The notes: a model not told the origin generated them from the sequence alone. A DNA stretch of 64,000 bases from Pelobates cultripes (GCA_933207985.1 OW240921.1:93800649-93864648); one strand, 5' to 3'. Shown: positions 30,943 to 43,079, numbered from the stretch's first letter. Numbers and translations: made by a program.

Positions 30943-31929
30943 GGGTTAGGCTGTTAATGCTGGAGTTTGAAGGGTTATTTGCAAAGTACTCATCCTCCCA
31001 TGTCTGAACAGTCACATTGATGAAATTAGAACTGAAAGAGCGGTTATACAGTTGGCATCATTAGGAACCTCTCTTGCTCCTCCTAAATACATTTCCTGCA
31101 TGAGAGATTATTAGGGGGCAGATGTGAAATGATCCCTTCCACTTCTTGTGCAGCCTCACACAAAGACACTGAAGGAACTGGGACTGCGCTGCTCAAAAAG
31201 GTTCTCTATTTAGTGCTATAAACAGGCACCCCCTAGTGGACAGTCACCCGTAGGCAGATACCTACACTGCCTAATAATGAATCAGGGCCATGCTGCAGTA
31301 GAATTTTTTTAGAAGCAATCTAGCGCTAAAAAAAATGGCAAAATATAGTAAATATATGATATATTTAGTATCTTATAAAATAGAATCATGGACAACCATT
31401 CTATCACTGCATGGCTGCCAGAGCCCCTGGATTTCAATTAAAGTCTCTAGATTGTGATCTAAATTGTAATTGCCCCAGGCCAACAATCGCCATTCTTCAC
31501 CTGCATATAATAGAGGTAACAAAGGTAACCAGGACCCTTACCAATGGTCATTTAACACTGACAAAAACATCCCTAGAGGCTAAAGTTGTGACCTTTTACT
31601 CAGGTTTGTGCTCTTTTATTGTGTGAGCTGTGTTTGACCTATAGAAGTGAGAATATAGAGCTAATTGCCTTGGTCTTTCATTCTCTGTTGTAAAGATTTC
31701 TCAGTATTTTTTTTTTCCTCTGTACTGGCTTTCACCAGTTTGTTTCTGGTTTATGTTTTTCTACTGAAGAACAAAGCCTTGAGTTGTACTTAAATTAATC
31801 ATCTGCCTTCTCTACCCCGTGTACTATAATTATGTACTTCATGATCCTTGTTTGAGTGCATCTAGTTGCCCTAGTTGCAGAAAAGGATAGTCACTCGTCT
31901 TGGTTCCTTTTTTATTATGTATTACGTAC
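30943..31929. other. ANKRD65 intron, nothing recognised
   Basis: Ordinary AT-rich intronic DNA up to the donor of the main coding exon. Confidence 0.4.
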
Positions 31930-32479
31930 CTCTAAGCTTCCATTGCTGGCCGCCATCGATAATGCTGTCTGACCCAACTGGTCTGTGACATTCACGTCAG
32001 CCCCATTTTCTATTAGATAATTCAAAGCCTCTAGCTTCCCAGTTTCGACAGCAATATGCATCGGAGTGACATTTCCAGAAGCCTCCAACTCCAAAGAGAC
32101 TCCATGTTCTTGTAGCAGTTCCATGATATGGAGGTGGTTACTCACGGTCGCCCAATGGAGAGGACTCCATTTATTGTTATCTCCTACACAGGGGTTTTTG
32201 TCTTGCTTTAGAAGTAGTTGAGTAATGAGAGTGTGTCCATTTGCTGCTGCCAGATGGAGAGGGGTCAGGCCTGCTTTGTTTTTTGCGCCGGCGTTGGTGC
32301 CACGTTGCAGAAGCATCTCCGTCAGATGTGTGTGACCATTCCAAGCGGCATGATGAAGAGGAGTGCACCCAGAGTCATCTTGAGCACTGATTAATGCTCC
32401 TCTCTGAATCAACAGCTTTGCAGTGGCCAAATGTCCATTAGTTGCTGAGCAGTGCAAAGGTGTCCAACCAAGTTCGTCT
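31930..32479 (-). CDS. ANKRD65: ANKRD65 main coding exon (ankyrin repeats 2-7)
   Basis: This 550-base exon is bounded by an acceptor (TTTGTTTTGTTAG, AG at 32481-32480) and a donor (GTACGT from 31929 downward). It completes an Arg codon split across the intron, then reads DELGWTPLHCSATNGHLATA and continues through five more TPLH-x-A-type repeats, including GCTPLHHAAWNGHTHLTEML and GLTPLHLAAANGHTLITQLL. Each repeat has the canonical 33-residue helix-loop-helix pattern. Ankyrin repeats form a protein-binding solenoid, so an adaptor role is expected from the fold only. No frame breaks are present, which indicates selection. Both splice phases agree with the neighbouring exons. Confidence 0.9.
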
Positions 32480-32789
32480 CTAACAAAACAAATAATAAAT
32501 GTCACTGTACTAGTGAAAGATTCTACATTGCTACTTTTAAAAGTTTTAGATTTTTTTTCCTGGAAGAAATAATTAAATTTTTGTCTCATTTTCAAGCAAT
32601 TCGCTGTATGGTACACAAAGTATGATATACACATTAGGTCATAAGTACTTCTGTTTACATGGATATGTTCTAGCTCATCATAATTTTCACAGAGAGGTTC
32701 GTTAAACCAGAATTACCAGCATCTCTGCATTGAGCTCATCTGGGCCAAATATTGAAAAGTACCCCAATGAGTTTAGCCTTTGTTAGCCT

Positions 32790-33110
32790 TGAAGAGATAC
32801 TATAGTGCCAGGAATACAAAGCTGTATTCCTGGCACTATCACTGCCCCTGCCTCCCTCCCCTCCCCCCATCCTCCCTCCTGGGTGAACAAAGGGTTAAAA
32901 CCCCTTTATTGACTCACCTTTCCCCAGCCCTGATGTCCCTTGGTGCTTGGTCCTGCTTCCGCCACCTCAGATGGCCTGTGACGAGCGGGCGCTAATACGC
33001 ATGCATGGCAAATGCCATGCACACATTAGACCTGAAGCAATGCTTTCCTATGGGGAAGAATCTGACGCTAGATGTCCTCATGCAGAGTTCACAGTGTCCC
33101 TTTACTATCA
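32790..33110. mobile_element. Degraded piggyBac-type MITE in ANKRD65 intron
   Basis: GATACTATAGTGCCAGG at the left and CAGTGTCCCTTTAC at the right resemble the ACTATAG family, but both TTAA ends are damaged. The interior keeps GCAATGCTTTCCTATGGGG. Confidence 0.6.
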
Positions 33111-34439
33111 ATTACTATCAATTTTCAAACTCAAAACCTCAGTGGTTCTGCAAGATGTATGTCACACATCAATTTTGTGGCATACTACTATATGAAAAGG
33201 AAATACATTCTGTTGTACTCGTTGGAATTGTCCCTTGCTAAATGTACTTTTATTCTTTTGTATGAACTTGTCAGGTGCCTCATCTCAGGACCCTGTTTAA
33301 GCCTTGTACTGAAGAAAACTAGAGAAGATGGAAGGATTTCCCCAAGTGAGTAGCTCATTTAGCAGACAGAGTAGGACCTGCCAAAGATGGGGTACATTGG
33401 CGTTGTGGCAGGCTTATGCAATGTATGATCATATAATGTAACTAAACCCCATTATTTTGTGCCTAGATTAGTTGGCTTTAATAAAACTAACAAAATTGTT
33501 TAGCACTAAAATAACTGTTTAGTAGATAAGTGTGTGCGCTGGATTTTCATTTTTACTGTATGAACTTGTCCACACTTTGCAGCCAGGAGACTTAAGTAAA
33601 TAAACTAAAAGGTGTTCAAGGACTTAGCACCTTGAAAGAACATCAATACTGGTGAGGGATTAATAGTCTTTCTACTGTGACAAGGGATTAGTGACGGCTA
33701 GAAGTCTCTGTAGTTAGGCTGTGAAAAAGCTTAAATATTATACATTGGCAATCAGATCAATCATGTCATATTTACATATGAACAGTTAACCATAGATGAA
33801 TGTTTCCCCTTTAAAAAAAAAAAAAAAAACATGTTGAGAGGGTGTCAATATGTTTTTTTACATTAAAATGTGGTATTCTACCCTTAATTTGTAGCAATTC
33901 GATTTTAAATTTTTACAGATTTTGGATTGTGTACATTCAATGATATGCTCTCATACTTTTTTGCAGACTCTGGGAAAATAATCACAGGACTAGGGTCCAC
34001 ATTCATCACATTTGGAACTTGAAGAATATTAAAAATAAATAAATAATTAAACAGAAAAAAATGGGGACCAGGATCAAGTTTCTACACTTACAACTTATCT
34101 GGCAATGTATGGATTAATAATATTTTGTTGGAGGGTCCATAGCTGCTCCATCCGCTTGGTGGAAAACAAATAATAACTAGCCATATGCTCCACCCAATCC
34201 CTAATCCAGTTAGTGATAAATAATATAGTATGAATTTTTGAAGACAGACACGCATTTATTTACTCTATCCACAATGCTGTGAGGTTACTTGAGAAAATAA
34301 ACAAGTAGTTACTTGAGAAAATAAACAATCCAAGGGACCCCGATTCCCAGCTTAAATGTAAGACTTCATTCACTTCTCTACTAAAAATACAGTACAAATG
34401 GCTGAAAGTGTCCTGTTGTAGTGCGAAAACACCCCACCA
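33111..34439. other. ANKRD65 intron, no complete element
   Basis: Unique AT-rich DNA with an A-run at 33815-33830. No exon or repeat with clear ends recognised. Confidence 0.4.
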
Positions 34440-35854
34440 CATTGTTTGCTAAGGAGATGTCCAATCTTACTGCTCCCTCCTGCCAGGCCACCTTCTGGAC
34501 CCCCAGGTGCGGCAGAGTTGTAATCCGAGGTGGCGAGGGAGCTCTAACCTCTCTGCATTGCTCCCTCGCGCGATATTTGCTGATGCCGTGGGAGCTGATG
34601 CATCAGTAGACAGCCCGCAAGGGAGCAGTGCAGAGAGGTTAGAGCTCCCTCGCCGCCTTGGATTAGCACACAGCCGCCCGCCGAAGGGACAGATCCACAC
34701 CAGCTCTCCAGGTAGGGAGGCTGGGTGGACATTTAATATTAATAATTTGTGTGTATATGTATGTGTCTGTAAGTGTATGTGTGTGTCTGTAAGTATTTGT
34801 GTGTGTCTGTAAGTATGTGTGTGTGTCAGTAAGTATATGTGTGTGTGTCTGTAAGTATATATGTGTGTGTCTGTAAGTATATGTGTGTGTGTGTCTGTAA
34901 GTATATGTGTGTGTCTGTAAGTACATGTGTGTGTGTCTGTAAGTATATGTGTGTGGGTGTCTGTAAGTATATGTGTGTTTGTGTCTGTAAGTGTGTGTTT
35001 GTGTCTGTAAGTATGTGTGTGTCTGTATCTGTGTGTCTGTTAGTGTATGTGTGTCTGTCTGTTTATGTGTGAGTGTCTGTAAGTGCATGTGTGAGTATGT
35101 GTATGTTTGTGTGTATGTGTTTCTCTGTTTCTATGTGAGTGTGTGTCTGTAAGTGTATGTGTGAGTGTTTGTCTGTGAGTGTGTGTGTCTGTAAATGTAT
35201 GTGTAAGTGTGTGTGTGTTTTTCTGTGAGCAGAGTACTTGTAGAATAGAAGTAAGAAGGAGCAGAGTATTTGTAAAAAGGAGAAAGAAGGAGTAGAGTAC
35301 TTGTAAAAAAGGAGAAAGAAAGAAAAGGAAAAGGAGAGAATTGTTGTTGACTAATAATAGTAAGTGAGCTACTTAGCTCAGCCTTCCTACTGGGCATTGC
35401 TATAAGGAAGGTTAAAAAATAGAAAAAAGGAAGAAAAAAAGGTGGGGAGGGGAATTGAGGAGGGAGAGGAGGGGAGCTGACGCACAGATGAGAAATCATT
35501 TTATGAGCAAACAAAGAAGTCTTCTGATTATCACCGAAAGAGGAGACCTTCGTTTGTTCCTTACGAAAATCGAACCAGATATCAAATATTTAGTCTCTCA
35601 GCATCAACCTCAAGGATCTCATTAATCACTAGTAAAGGTAATTTCAATTTACTTTATTGCTTTCTCATTAAACTTTATAAAGTTAAAAACATTATAAACA
35701 TGCAAATGTACGTACATTTATTTATTTTTTTAAAACACCCTCCTTTCTAAAAAATATTCCGCGCTTGCGCAAAAACTGGTGGGTGGTAAAGACATTTTTC
35801 CATCAAGAAAGATGCATTAGTGGGCGGTAAGTGGAAAAAGGTTGACTACCACTG
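34440..35854. mobile_element. Probable non-autonomous hAT composite, ends uncertain
   Basis: It contains the GC-rich palindromic core (34520-34665), the donor-like CTCCAG/GTAGGG (34706-34716), a GTGTCTGTAAGTATAT array (34750-35215), then a purine-rich stretch. A right terminus at 35834-35854 (GGTTGACTACCACTG) resembles a hAT end. I could not find the matching left terminus or a TSD, so two elements may be joined. Confidence 0.5.
34750..35215. repeat. GTGTCTGTAAGTATAT microsatellite array
   Basis: Irregular TGTGTGTGTCTGTAAGTATA units lie downstream of the GTAGGGAGG motif. They give Cys/Val/Ser-rich spurious frames. Confidence 0.9.
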
Positions 35855-36340
35855 GTGTAGTTGCTCAGAGAGCCGATACACCTGCTGTAGATATATCTGT
35901 GTAACATAAAGGTTTAGTTTTTTTTTAGATGGTTCACATCCTTGCAAGGTTGAGCAGTAGTCTCTCTTTGGGTTTCAGATCCCTTTGTCAATCTTTTCTA
36001 TTGTATATTTTCTCTTTTCTAGGATCTTAGAAAATTTATTGTGCGCCTCTGAGTACCACAGTAATGTGTCTTTGAATAATAGCAAAATGGTCCTCCATCA
36101 TTTTTTTTTTTTTTTTAAAGGATGCTTGTATTCACGCACAGAAGGTGAGGACATCATCTGACTCCAGTGAACACTGGCACTCATTACATTTTTCATGCCC
36201 GAATGTTATGGTGCTTAGAGTGCTCCTTTAAAAGAACCATATTGCCTTTAATTTTCTGCTGCAAATGTAGACTTTTGGACAGAAAATTGTCATGAAAAAT
36301 TTAACTTGTCTTGGGTATTATCCCATTAAAACACAGTCTA
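35855..36340. other. ANKRD65 intron, no complete element
   Basis: A T-run at 36104-36116 and a lone MITE-like right end at 36203-36233 (GTGCTTAGAGTGCTCCTTTAA). Otherwise unique. Confidence 0.4.
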
Positions 36341-36653
36341 TTAAAGGGACATGTTAATTATTATTTAATTATGCATTTTTGGGGTATATCTAAACATAGC
36401 TTGCAAAAGCTGCAGTTCACTTGTCTAAAACTTTGCAAGCCGTCCCCTTCTATCCCAGCCCAGACTTTCTGTGGCTGTCCAATCACAGACTTTCCAGTGC
36501 AGCTCAATGAGAAGTCTTTGCAAAGCATGTGCTCTGGGCAATTTCTGCCCCTTGAGTTTAGTTACAGGACAAAAAAAAATCAAAGATGCACTCTTCGTAA
36601 CTAAAGCACTTCAGCAAGCTAAAGTGCTTTAGTTGTTTGTAGTGTTCCTTTAA
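36341..36653. mobile_element. piggyBac-type MITE, TTAA ends
   Basis: TTAAAGGGACATGTTAA and TGTAGTGTTCCTTTAA bound 313 bp. The interior (CCAATCACAGACTTTCC, AGCTCAATGAGAA) matches 4430-4884 in reverse orientation. It sits only 17 bp from the donor of the first ANKRD65 coding exon. Confidence 0.75.
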
Positions 36654-36670
36654 TATCTTTTTACACATAC

Positions 36671-36876
36671 CTGTCATCCACTGTCTCTCCTTGCTGAAGC
36701 AGTTGTTTTACAAGCCGCGTGTTGCCATTCCAGGCTGCCAAGTGAAGTTTTCTCCATTCCCTATCTCTGACACAAGAGTTCTCTGGCAGACTGAACTCCT
36801 CACACAGCTCAAGGCACCTTCGTGCCAGATCAGTTTGGGGACACATTCCGCCGACTCTCTGTTGCATACCTCACAC
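36671..36876 (-). CDS. ANKRD65: ANKRD65 first coding exon with start codon
   Basis: The exon begins after an acceptor (TTTGTGTTTTCAG, AG at 36878-36877). The ATG at 36867-36865 is preceded by an in-frame TGA (36873-36871), so it is the likely start and the first nine bases are 5' UTR. It encodes 65 residues starting MQQRVGGMCPQTDLARRCLE, then the first ankyrin repeat, WRKLHLAAWNGNTRLVKQLL, and stops in phase 2 at a GTATGT donor (GT at 36670-36669). The next exon at 32479 completes the split Arg codon exactly. At least one non-coding exon and the promoter must lie to the right of 36876. I could not locate them. Confidence 0.87.
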
Positions 36877-38605
36877 CTGAAAACACAAAGACACATTATC
36901 ATTGTGATATCTGATGTACATTCTCACACATAAAGCAACAGGAGTACTGCACCCCTCGTTAATGCTTCAGGCTAGTATATTATTGGCCTTTTACACTGGA
37001 GAAACTGCATCCATTCAATGTTATTGCTCGAAGCTTTGTTTGAAAACTCTGTAGCAGTTGTATTGTATTGTTTTCAGTAATTATTAGGGTAGCACACATT
37101 TAACAATTGAGATGATTGCTCGGGATAACTCAACAGCCTTCGTAGTTAATTATCATGTCAGGCAGGTTCTATAGTATTCTAATAGTAAAGAACAAATCTT
37201 TAATTACCAAAATAATATTTCGATTTTGCTTTTAAAAAAACCTTTCAAGACCAGTGATGATGATATTGTTGTCAGGATAGAACCACTCACATAGGTCCCA
37301 GGATTGAGAGGAATGTAATTAGGATAGAAAGCGTGGGACATGTTCGCCTCCCACCCAAAAAAGGGTTCCTATCAGAATACCAATATTGAAACATTCTTGT
37401 ATAAACGGTCATCCCTGAGCTTAGCACAGAGTACACACCATGTACAGTAACTACTATGGCCTGCTGTAGTAGTTATGGTCTGGATGTCCCCCGGTGCCTT
37501 CCCAGAGTGAGTTTTCAAGACATGTGAGAACAGTTGAACCTGTGATCTACTGGGTAACCAATGACTTCCCTGCAGAAGGAATGTCCACCGCTGCCCTAAG
37601 CTGTGTGGTGCAGGGTTGTGCTACTTGGCTTAGAGCACTCAGATGATGCTTTCAGCCAGTGAGCTGGCACTTATTGGAGCTTTTAGCTCAAGGGGACGAG
37701 GCGACAATGCAGATCAGACCCTAGATATGTTATTAAACAATTCTCAAACATCTTGACTGCTTACTATGGAGGGACTGCAAAGCACTCGGCAACCACAGAC
37801 AACCAATCTGTTGCAAACTAAATCTCCATTGTGTTTAGGCACAGTGAATTCTGTGTGAAGCTTGATTCAAATTGTCCTCAAATCATTTAATTCTAATAGT
37901 CTCCTGTGATATTTTTGTCAGGATTTTGGTAATTGACCAAGATATCCTGTATCATGAGGCATTTATAATACAATTCAGTTTTCTAGGCAGAGACTAGAGT
38001 TTATCTTCACCTTCTATTCAATAAATAACTTTTTCTTCATCCATTCTACCATTTTACTCTGAAATTCCATTCCTGTCCCTAGTCCCAACCCTTATTCAAA
38101 GTGGGATATATATAGGCCACAAATCCGTCCATCTTTTAATATAAGATTATTATATCATATATGGAAAATGGGGTTCCTCTGGGGTTAAAGGTCTGATATC
38201 TACTGTCTTCTAAACCTTTTTCTTCATTTAATAGCGTGGTATATAATCTACTCACTTTAGGTGACACCATCCATTTTTGGAAGTCTTTACCACTTTCCTC
38301 TGTTTATGGTAACCCCAAGGTAGCTAACTGCTTTACATAGGTACCGGCAGGGCATTAACCACAGGCTGTCCAGTATTGTGTAAATCTCTACTGAGGAACA
38401 GGGAGTCGGGCAGCCTCAGATTACTGCACTCAGTGCAATGTTAATGATACCAGGCAGTTCCTTTAACACGCAGCCAAGTTACAAAAAACATTTATTGATT
38501 TTAGAAAATAAAAGCTAGTAGAGAATATGTCACTGTCAGTGGGCACTTCGGTAAATGTTTCAGTTTATCAGTTGATGGTATGTGGTGGTTGAACATTAGA
38601 GTAGA
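36877..38605. other. Upstream of ANKRD65 coding region; no firm feature
   Basis: It should contain ANKRD65 5' UTR exon(s) and promoter here or further right, but no CpG-rich block is evident. 37430-37810 has MITE-like phrases (GTAGTTATGGTCTGG...). The rest is unique. Confidence 0.35.
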
Positions 38606-38727
38606 ACAAGTGTAGGCAAGCTATGGCAATCCACTACATCTCCCATAATGCACTTACAGCTGTAATACTGGCAAAGCATCAGTGGAAATGTATTGCACAT
38701 CTGGAGTGTCGAAGGTTGCCTACCCCC
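38606..38727. mobile_element. Short hAT MITE (about 120 bp)
   Basis: AAGTGTAGGCAAGCTATGGC at the left and GAAGGTTGCCTACCCCC at the right, with an ACTACATCTCCCATAATGC core and its imperfect complement. This is a common vertebrate hAT MITE with the CAGGGGTAGGCAAC end type. The TSD is not preserved. Confidence 0.6.
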
Positions 38728-38729
38728 GA

Positions 38730-38957
38730 ATTCGAATAAGGTAGTACTGGGAAACTCAGGTTTGAATACCGGTCAGAACATCTTACCCGTAAGTGTCCTT
38801 GAGAAGACATCTAATGATATATATCCGCCTACCTCAAATTCTCATAGATTGTAAGCTCTTTAGAGCAGGGCATTCTTTACTTTAAAATACCCCCTATGAT
38901 TTTAAAGCACAATGGAATATTTTGGCGCTATATATAAATGCTAACAATAATAATATT
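38730..38957 (+). repeat. tRNA-derived SINE with L2-like tail
   Basis: A Pol III B-box-like GGTTTGAATACC at 38759-38770 is followed by GTCCTTGAGAAGACATCT, then ATAGATTGTAAGCTCTTTAG-AGCAGGG, and ends GGCGCTATATATAAATGC with an AATAATAAT tail. The order tRNA-like head, body, L2/CR1-type tail is that of vertebrate V-SINE-like elements. Confidence 0.7.
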
Positions 38958-41599
38958 TAGGTGATAACTGAACTGCAGTAATATTGTTGCATTAGTGTAG
39001 TATGGGAGAAGGAAGCATAGGTGCAAATTCTCCCCTCTGGAAATTTAGAAACATCACATGATTAGGTGTGTAGTGCTTAATAAGTCAGGAGACAAGACTG
39101 GATTATGTATAAATGGGGTGAGGGGGAAAGGTAATTTTTCTGTCACTTGTGTGACTATCTCAGTAACCAGGAGACCTTGATAAAGATCTGTCATGGAGTT
39201 AAAATGTACATATTTGCCAGTAAGGTGCACTAAAAGCTGCAGTGAATCTACCTTATTAATTATCTGTTTGCACAACTCTGGTCATTATTAGACATTTCAT
39301 CTCAAGTTCCCCATTATATCAGAGACAAAAGCATTTCTTTATCCTGTAATGGTATAAGATTACATTCTAAAACATACATCTCCAGCCCAACACTTTACTG
39401 TTCCTACATGTTCACCCTTTGAGCGCCAGAGTAAGGTAGACACTGACATGTGACATGTGACAGTAAAAGATATAGTATAACCCAGCACTCAAAGGATTAA
39501 ACTAACTGTAGACATTTTTCTAATGGCTGAGCTTACAGTCCTGCTTGCGCATTCCACTGTAACAATACGTACAGACAAGTCTATTCAATGATAAAAAAAG
39601 AGTTCTCGGAACTTTAAAACATTTAACTGTGCTCTGATAAGCACATGCTGGGATAAGAGTTGGCGGGGTATTGTATGTTAGTGCCAACATAATAATTTGG
39701 GCAACTGGCATTCAGTTCTTAGTTTATGGCATTTTTATGTATAAAAAATAAAGAATTCATTAATAACATTACTGTAATGATTTTGCTCAAGCAATGTTTT
39801 TTCCAAGAGAGCTATTTCCATCCTAGTGTCATTAGAAAGATTTTTCCAGACCGGGCTATCAATGCTTCCTGCATCGGTCACGGTGCAAGGAGCTCTCCTG
39901 TCCGCGTCTCTCTTAATTCTGTTAATTATTTCTGCAGTGATTTTTAAAACACAAGTCATCAGCTGCGTAACGTCATAGGTGGAGGTTATTACTTCTTGTT
40001 GACTCTACAAGGTTTAATATGATGTATAAACACACTGGCAGATTATTTACTAAAATGTGCATTGTCTGAATTCAAAGTGAGTTTCAAATCATAGGCCCAA
40101 ATAGCCAATCTGTAAACAAAGCTGACTTGAAGAATTATTCTAAACATTCTAAGGGATGGTAATATGCTGCTATCCAATATCTATCCTATTCTGTTATGTA
40201 TGTGACTAGTAGATTCTGCGAGTTGGGATTTACCTATGGTTTTTTTTGTATGCATTATTTAAATTATTCAATAATAGAATCTAAATCTAAATGTAAATTA
40301 TTAGTTAATAGAATCCTGAAATATAGCAAAAAAAACAGATTAATATTATTCTTTGTCAGCGAAACCTTTGGCTCTTTCTAGTGACATCATCTGAAACCAG
40401 GAACTTGCAAGTACCTCTCAACCAATGCCTACTTTTCCATTATTTTCACTTGATGACTGGTGAGCATGGCTACTTGTATGTCAGATATTCTACACAGACA
40501 TTAATTACTTCTGTCTTATTAAGGCACAATGCAGTGACCTACTGCATACCATTAATGCACATAAGTGACTAAAACCCACCATATGCATCTTTTTACTTAC
40601 AGTCGTGTCTCCCATTAATTTTATTTTAAGCAGATGAGACCATTCACCTTAGTGTATTACGAATGAGCAAACAGCCCCATTCACTCCAATGTGAAAATGC
40701 TATACTGTATAGGAAAATATACAGATGACCAGACTATGTTTATGATCTCCACTCTTCTACTTGAAAGTGAGAGATAGGGTGTGGAATACACAGAAAAAAA
40801 TATATATTTGCACAATGCTCTTTAAGATGCATGATTGTTGCCGTGGTAACTGGAGTGCCATCTTAAAACTGTATTGGTCTTAAAAACTTGTATTGAAGTT
40901 TACTGAACTTATCCTGTTATGTTTTGTTTCTGGATATGATTGCAAAACTCAAAGATTTATAAAACAGCATATTGGACTTTGTGTCTTTCATGGGGTTATA
41001 GACCATCGGGGTGTTCTGCCTTTATTGGTCCAGAATGAGGATTACCTTACAAAAGTGTAATGGCACACAGATTGCATACACACATGTCTTACTGTAACAT
41101 AAAAAAGGCACTGTAACATTAGAATTCTTGTGAATTGGGTCATTGTTTTTATAAGGTCACAGCTGGTTTAAAGCTATTGAACTAGTTCTGCATCGCTTGT
41201 AGTATTTAAAAGGACCATAAACTTTAATGCATTCTTTGCTCCTATGCACCGATTACCTTATTATCTGGTCTTAACATTTGTTTTGCCAGACTGCTAGTCT
41301 GTAGCTCGTTTGGAAAAAAATCTAAAGATTCATCCATGTTGGGGCTTTAGCTTAGTGAAAGACCACTAAATACATTTTAACTTTTTCAATCCACATGCAG
41401 GGTATATCAACACTAAATAATTCCTAAGGATGTCAGTTTGTCACTATTGTTTATAAATGACAATAGCACTCCTGCATTCAAATACACAGTCAGGCTTGCC
41501 AGCCCAATACACCTGAGCATTCAGACTCTAAATACAAACACAAAGATACATTAACCTACCCACTATACGAGGTGGTACATGTGTTAGGTTAAAGTCCAC
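38958..41599. other. No gene or repeat recognised
   Basis: About 2.6 kb of AT-rich DNA. Open frames are short (75 codons or fewer) with no domain. Confidence 0.4.
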
Positions 41600-42018
41600 A
41601 TTTCAAAAAAGAGAATGCACACTAGAACCACCAATATAGTCTATGCAAATTTTAATAACCCAATAATAGGCATACATTGTATATAACGAAACTATATAAT
41701 GTGACAATATAAAGGCATAAAAATAAAACAGTAACCATTTACCAAATCTCTCACAAGCCTATCCTGGCAGAAACACAGGTCCCCGATACCCCCAACGTTT
41801 CAGCACCAAGGGTGTTTAAAAGGCAGCCAGTTGGTGCCGAAACGTTGGGGGTATCGGGGACCTGTGAGAGATTTGGTAAATTGTTACTCTTTTATTTTTA
41901 TGCCTTTATATTGTCACATTATATTGTTTTGTTATATACAATGTATGCCTATTATTGGGTTATGAAAATTTGCATAGCCTATATTGGTGGTCCTAGTGTG
42001 CATTCTCTTTTCTGAAAT
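41600..42018. repeat. Long inverted repeat (about 190-210 bp arms)
   Basis: The left arm 41600-41809 and right arm 41831-42018 are near-perfect complements over almost their whole length, around a 21-base spacer. The right arm has CCGAAACGTTGGGGGTATCG and the left has its complement. The left arm carries an extra 22 bases (about 41757-41778, CTATCCTGGCAGAAAC inside). Confidence 0.9.
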
Positions 42019-42370
42019 ATTTATGTTTGGTTGGTACTGGAGGGAGTACCTGTGAAGAATAGCACCTAGTGAGTTATTTTGGTATTGTTATCTCTCCACA
42101 CGATATTATTGTATAGATAAAAGTCCACAGGCTCAATTCTTTACTGCTTTTGCATCAGCGAGTCTAATTGTATCTGTATATGACGAGTTTCTTAATTTTG
42201 TTTTAAAGTGCTTTGCTTAAGAGCACTATACATATTTAACTAATTACTAAAAAATTTAATTTCCTCTTTAGGAACCCGTACTTGCTGTCGCAGGTTATTC
42301 CACCAGCGTATCGCTCTTCAGGACACCATGGAAAATAATTCAAAACAGTACCATAAGTGCAACATTTGTA

Positions 42371-42456
42371 TATATCACCTTCTATTTTGGCTTCTAAATG
42401 TGTGCTCTGTGCCATGAGAGAGCACACATTTAGAAGCCAAAATAGAAGGTGATATA
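42371..42456. repeat. Perfect 38-bp hairpin with 10-base loop
   Basis: The arms 42371-42408 and 42419-42456 are exact reverse complements (CTTCTAAATGTGTGCTCT / AGAGCACACATTTAGAAG). The loop is GTGCCATGAG. The whole is 86 bases. It could be a fold-back insertion or a young miRNA-like precursor; transcription is unknown. Confidence 0.93.
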
Positions 42457-43079
42457 ATAACAGGTGAGCTCCTTGCACCTTATCTAGGCCAGGAGCATTG
42501 GTTGTTATGGTTCTTGTAGTGTCCTCTTAAAATCTGCTTGTGAAGAAAATCTATTGCTAAAAAAAATATTGTGCAATAACTTTTAATGCCAATCACTGGA
42601 ACGTTAAACCTTACTGACTAAGGAGATGTCGTGCTTTATTCGCTAAACAGTGAAGTAAAAACTGAATTGCAAACATAAGGACGAAATGATTGCATTTGAA
42701 AGTTTGTTTGGAATAAAGTTTGCAAAATGGTTTTAAATTAATTGCCATAACGCCAGATGTATTCTTTACACTTGGTTCATAAACAGATCTTTAAAATAAT
42801 GTAAAATTGGAAGATAACCTGGACAGTATGCTCACCCCAGTTTCCTGCACGTCCTACAACTCCCTCTTCACTGCTAGCACATTCGTTTCTATTTCATGTT
42901 ACGAACAAAACAAGTGGCTGAGCTGCATTCTTTTACACAGCTCAGCAAACACATGATAACCTTCTGTAAAGTATTAGCTCTTCGACCAGATAATATGCAT
43001 GAAAATATTCGCCTTGTTGAATCAAAATTAAACTGCAACAGGGTGATTTAAATCTGTAACACTACATAATATAATGATA
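42457..43079. other. No feature recognised
   Basis: AT-rich unique DNA. Confidence 0.4.

Noticed and set aside
38755..38775. Possible tRNA gene from a B-box-like motif
   Set aside because: No cloverleaf can be closed around it, and the flanks match a SINE body with an L2-like tail.
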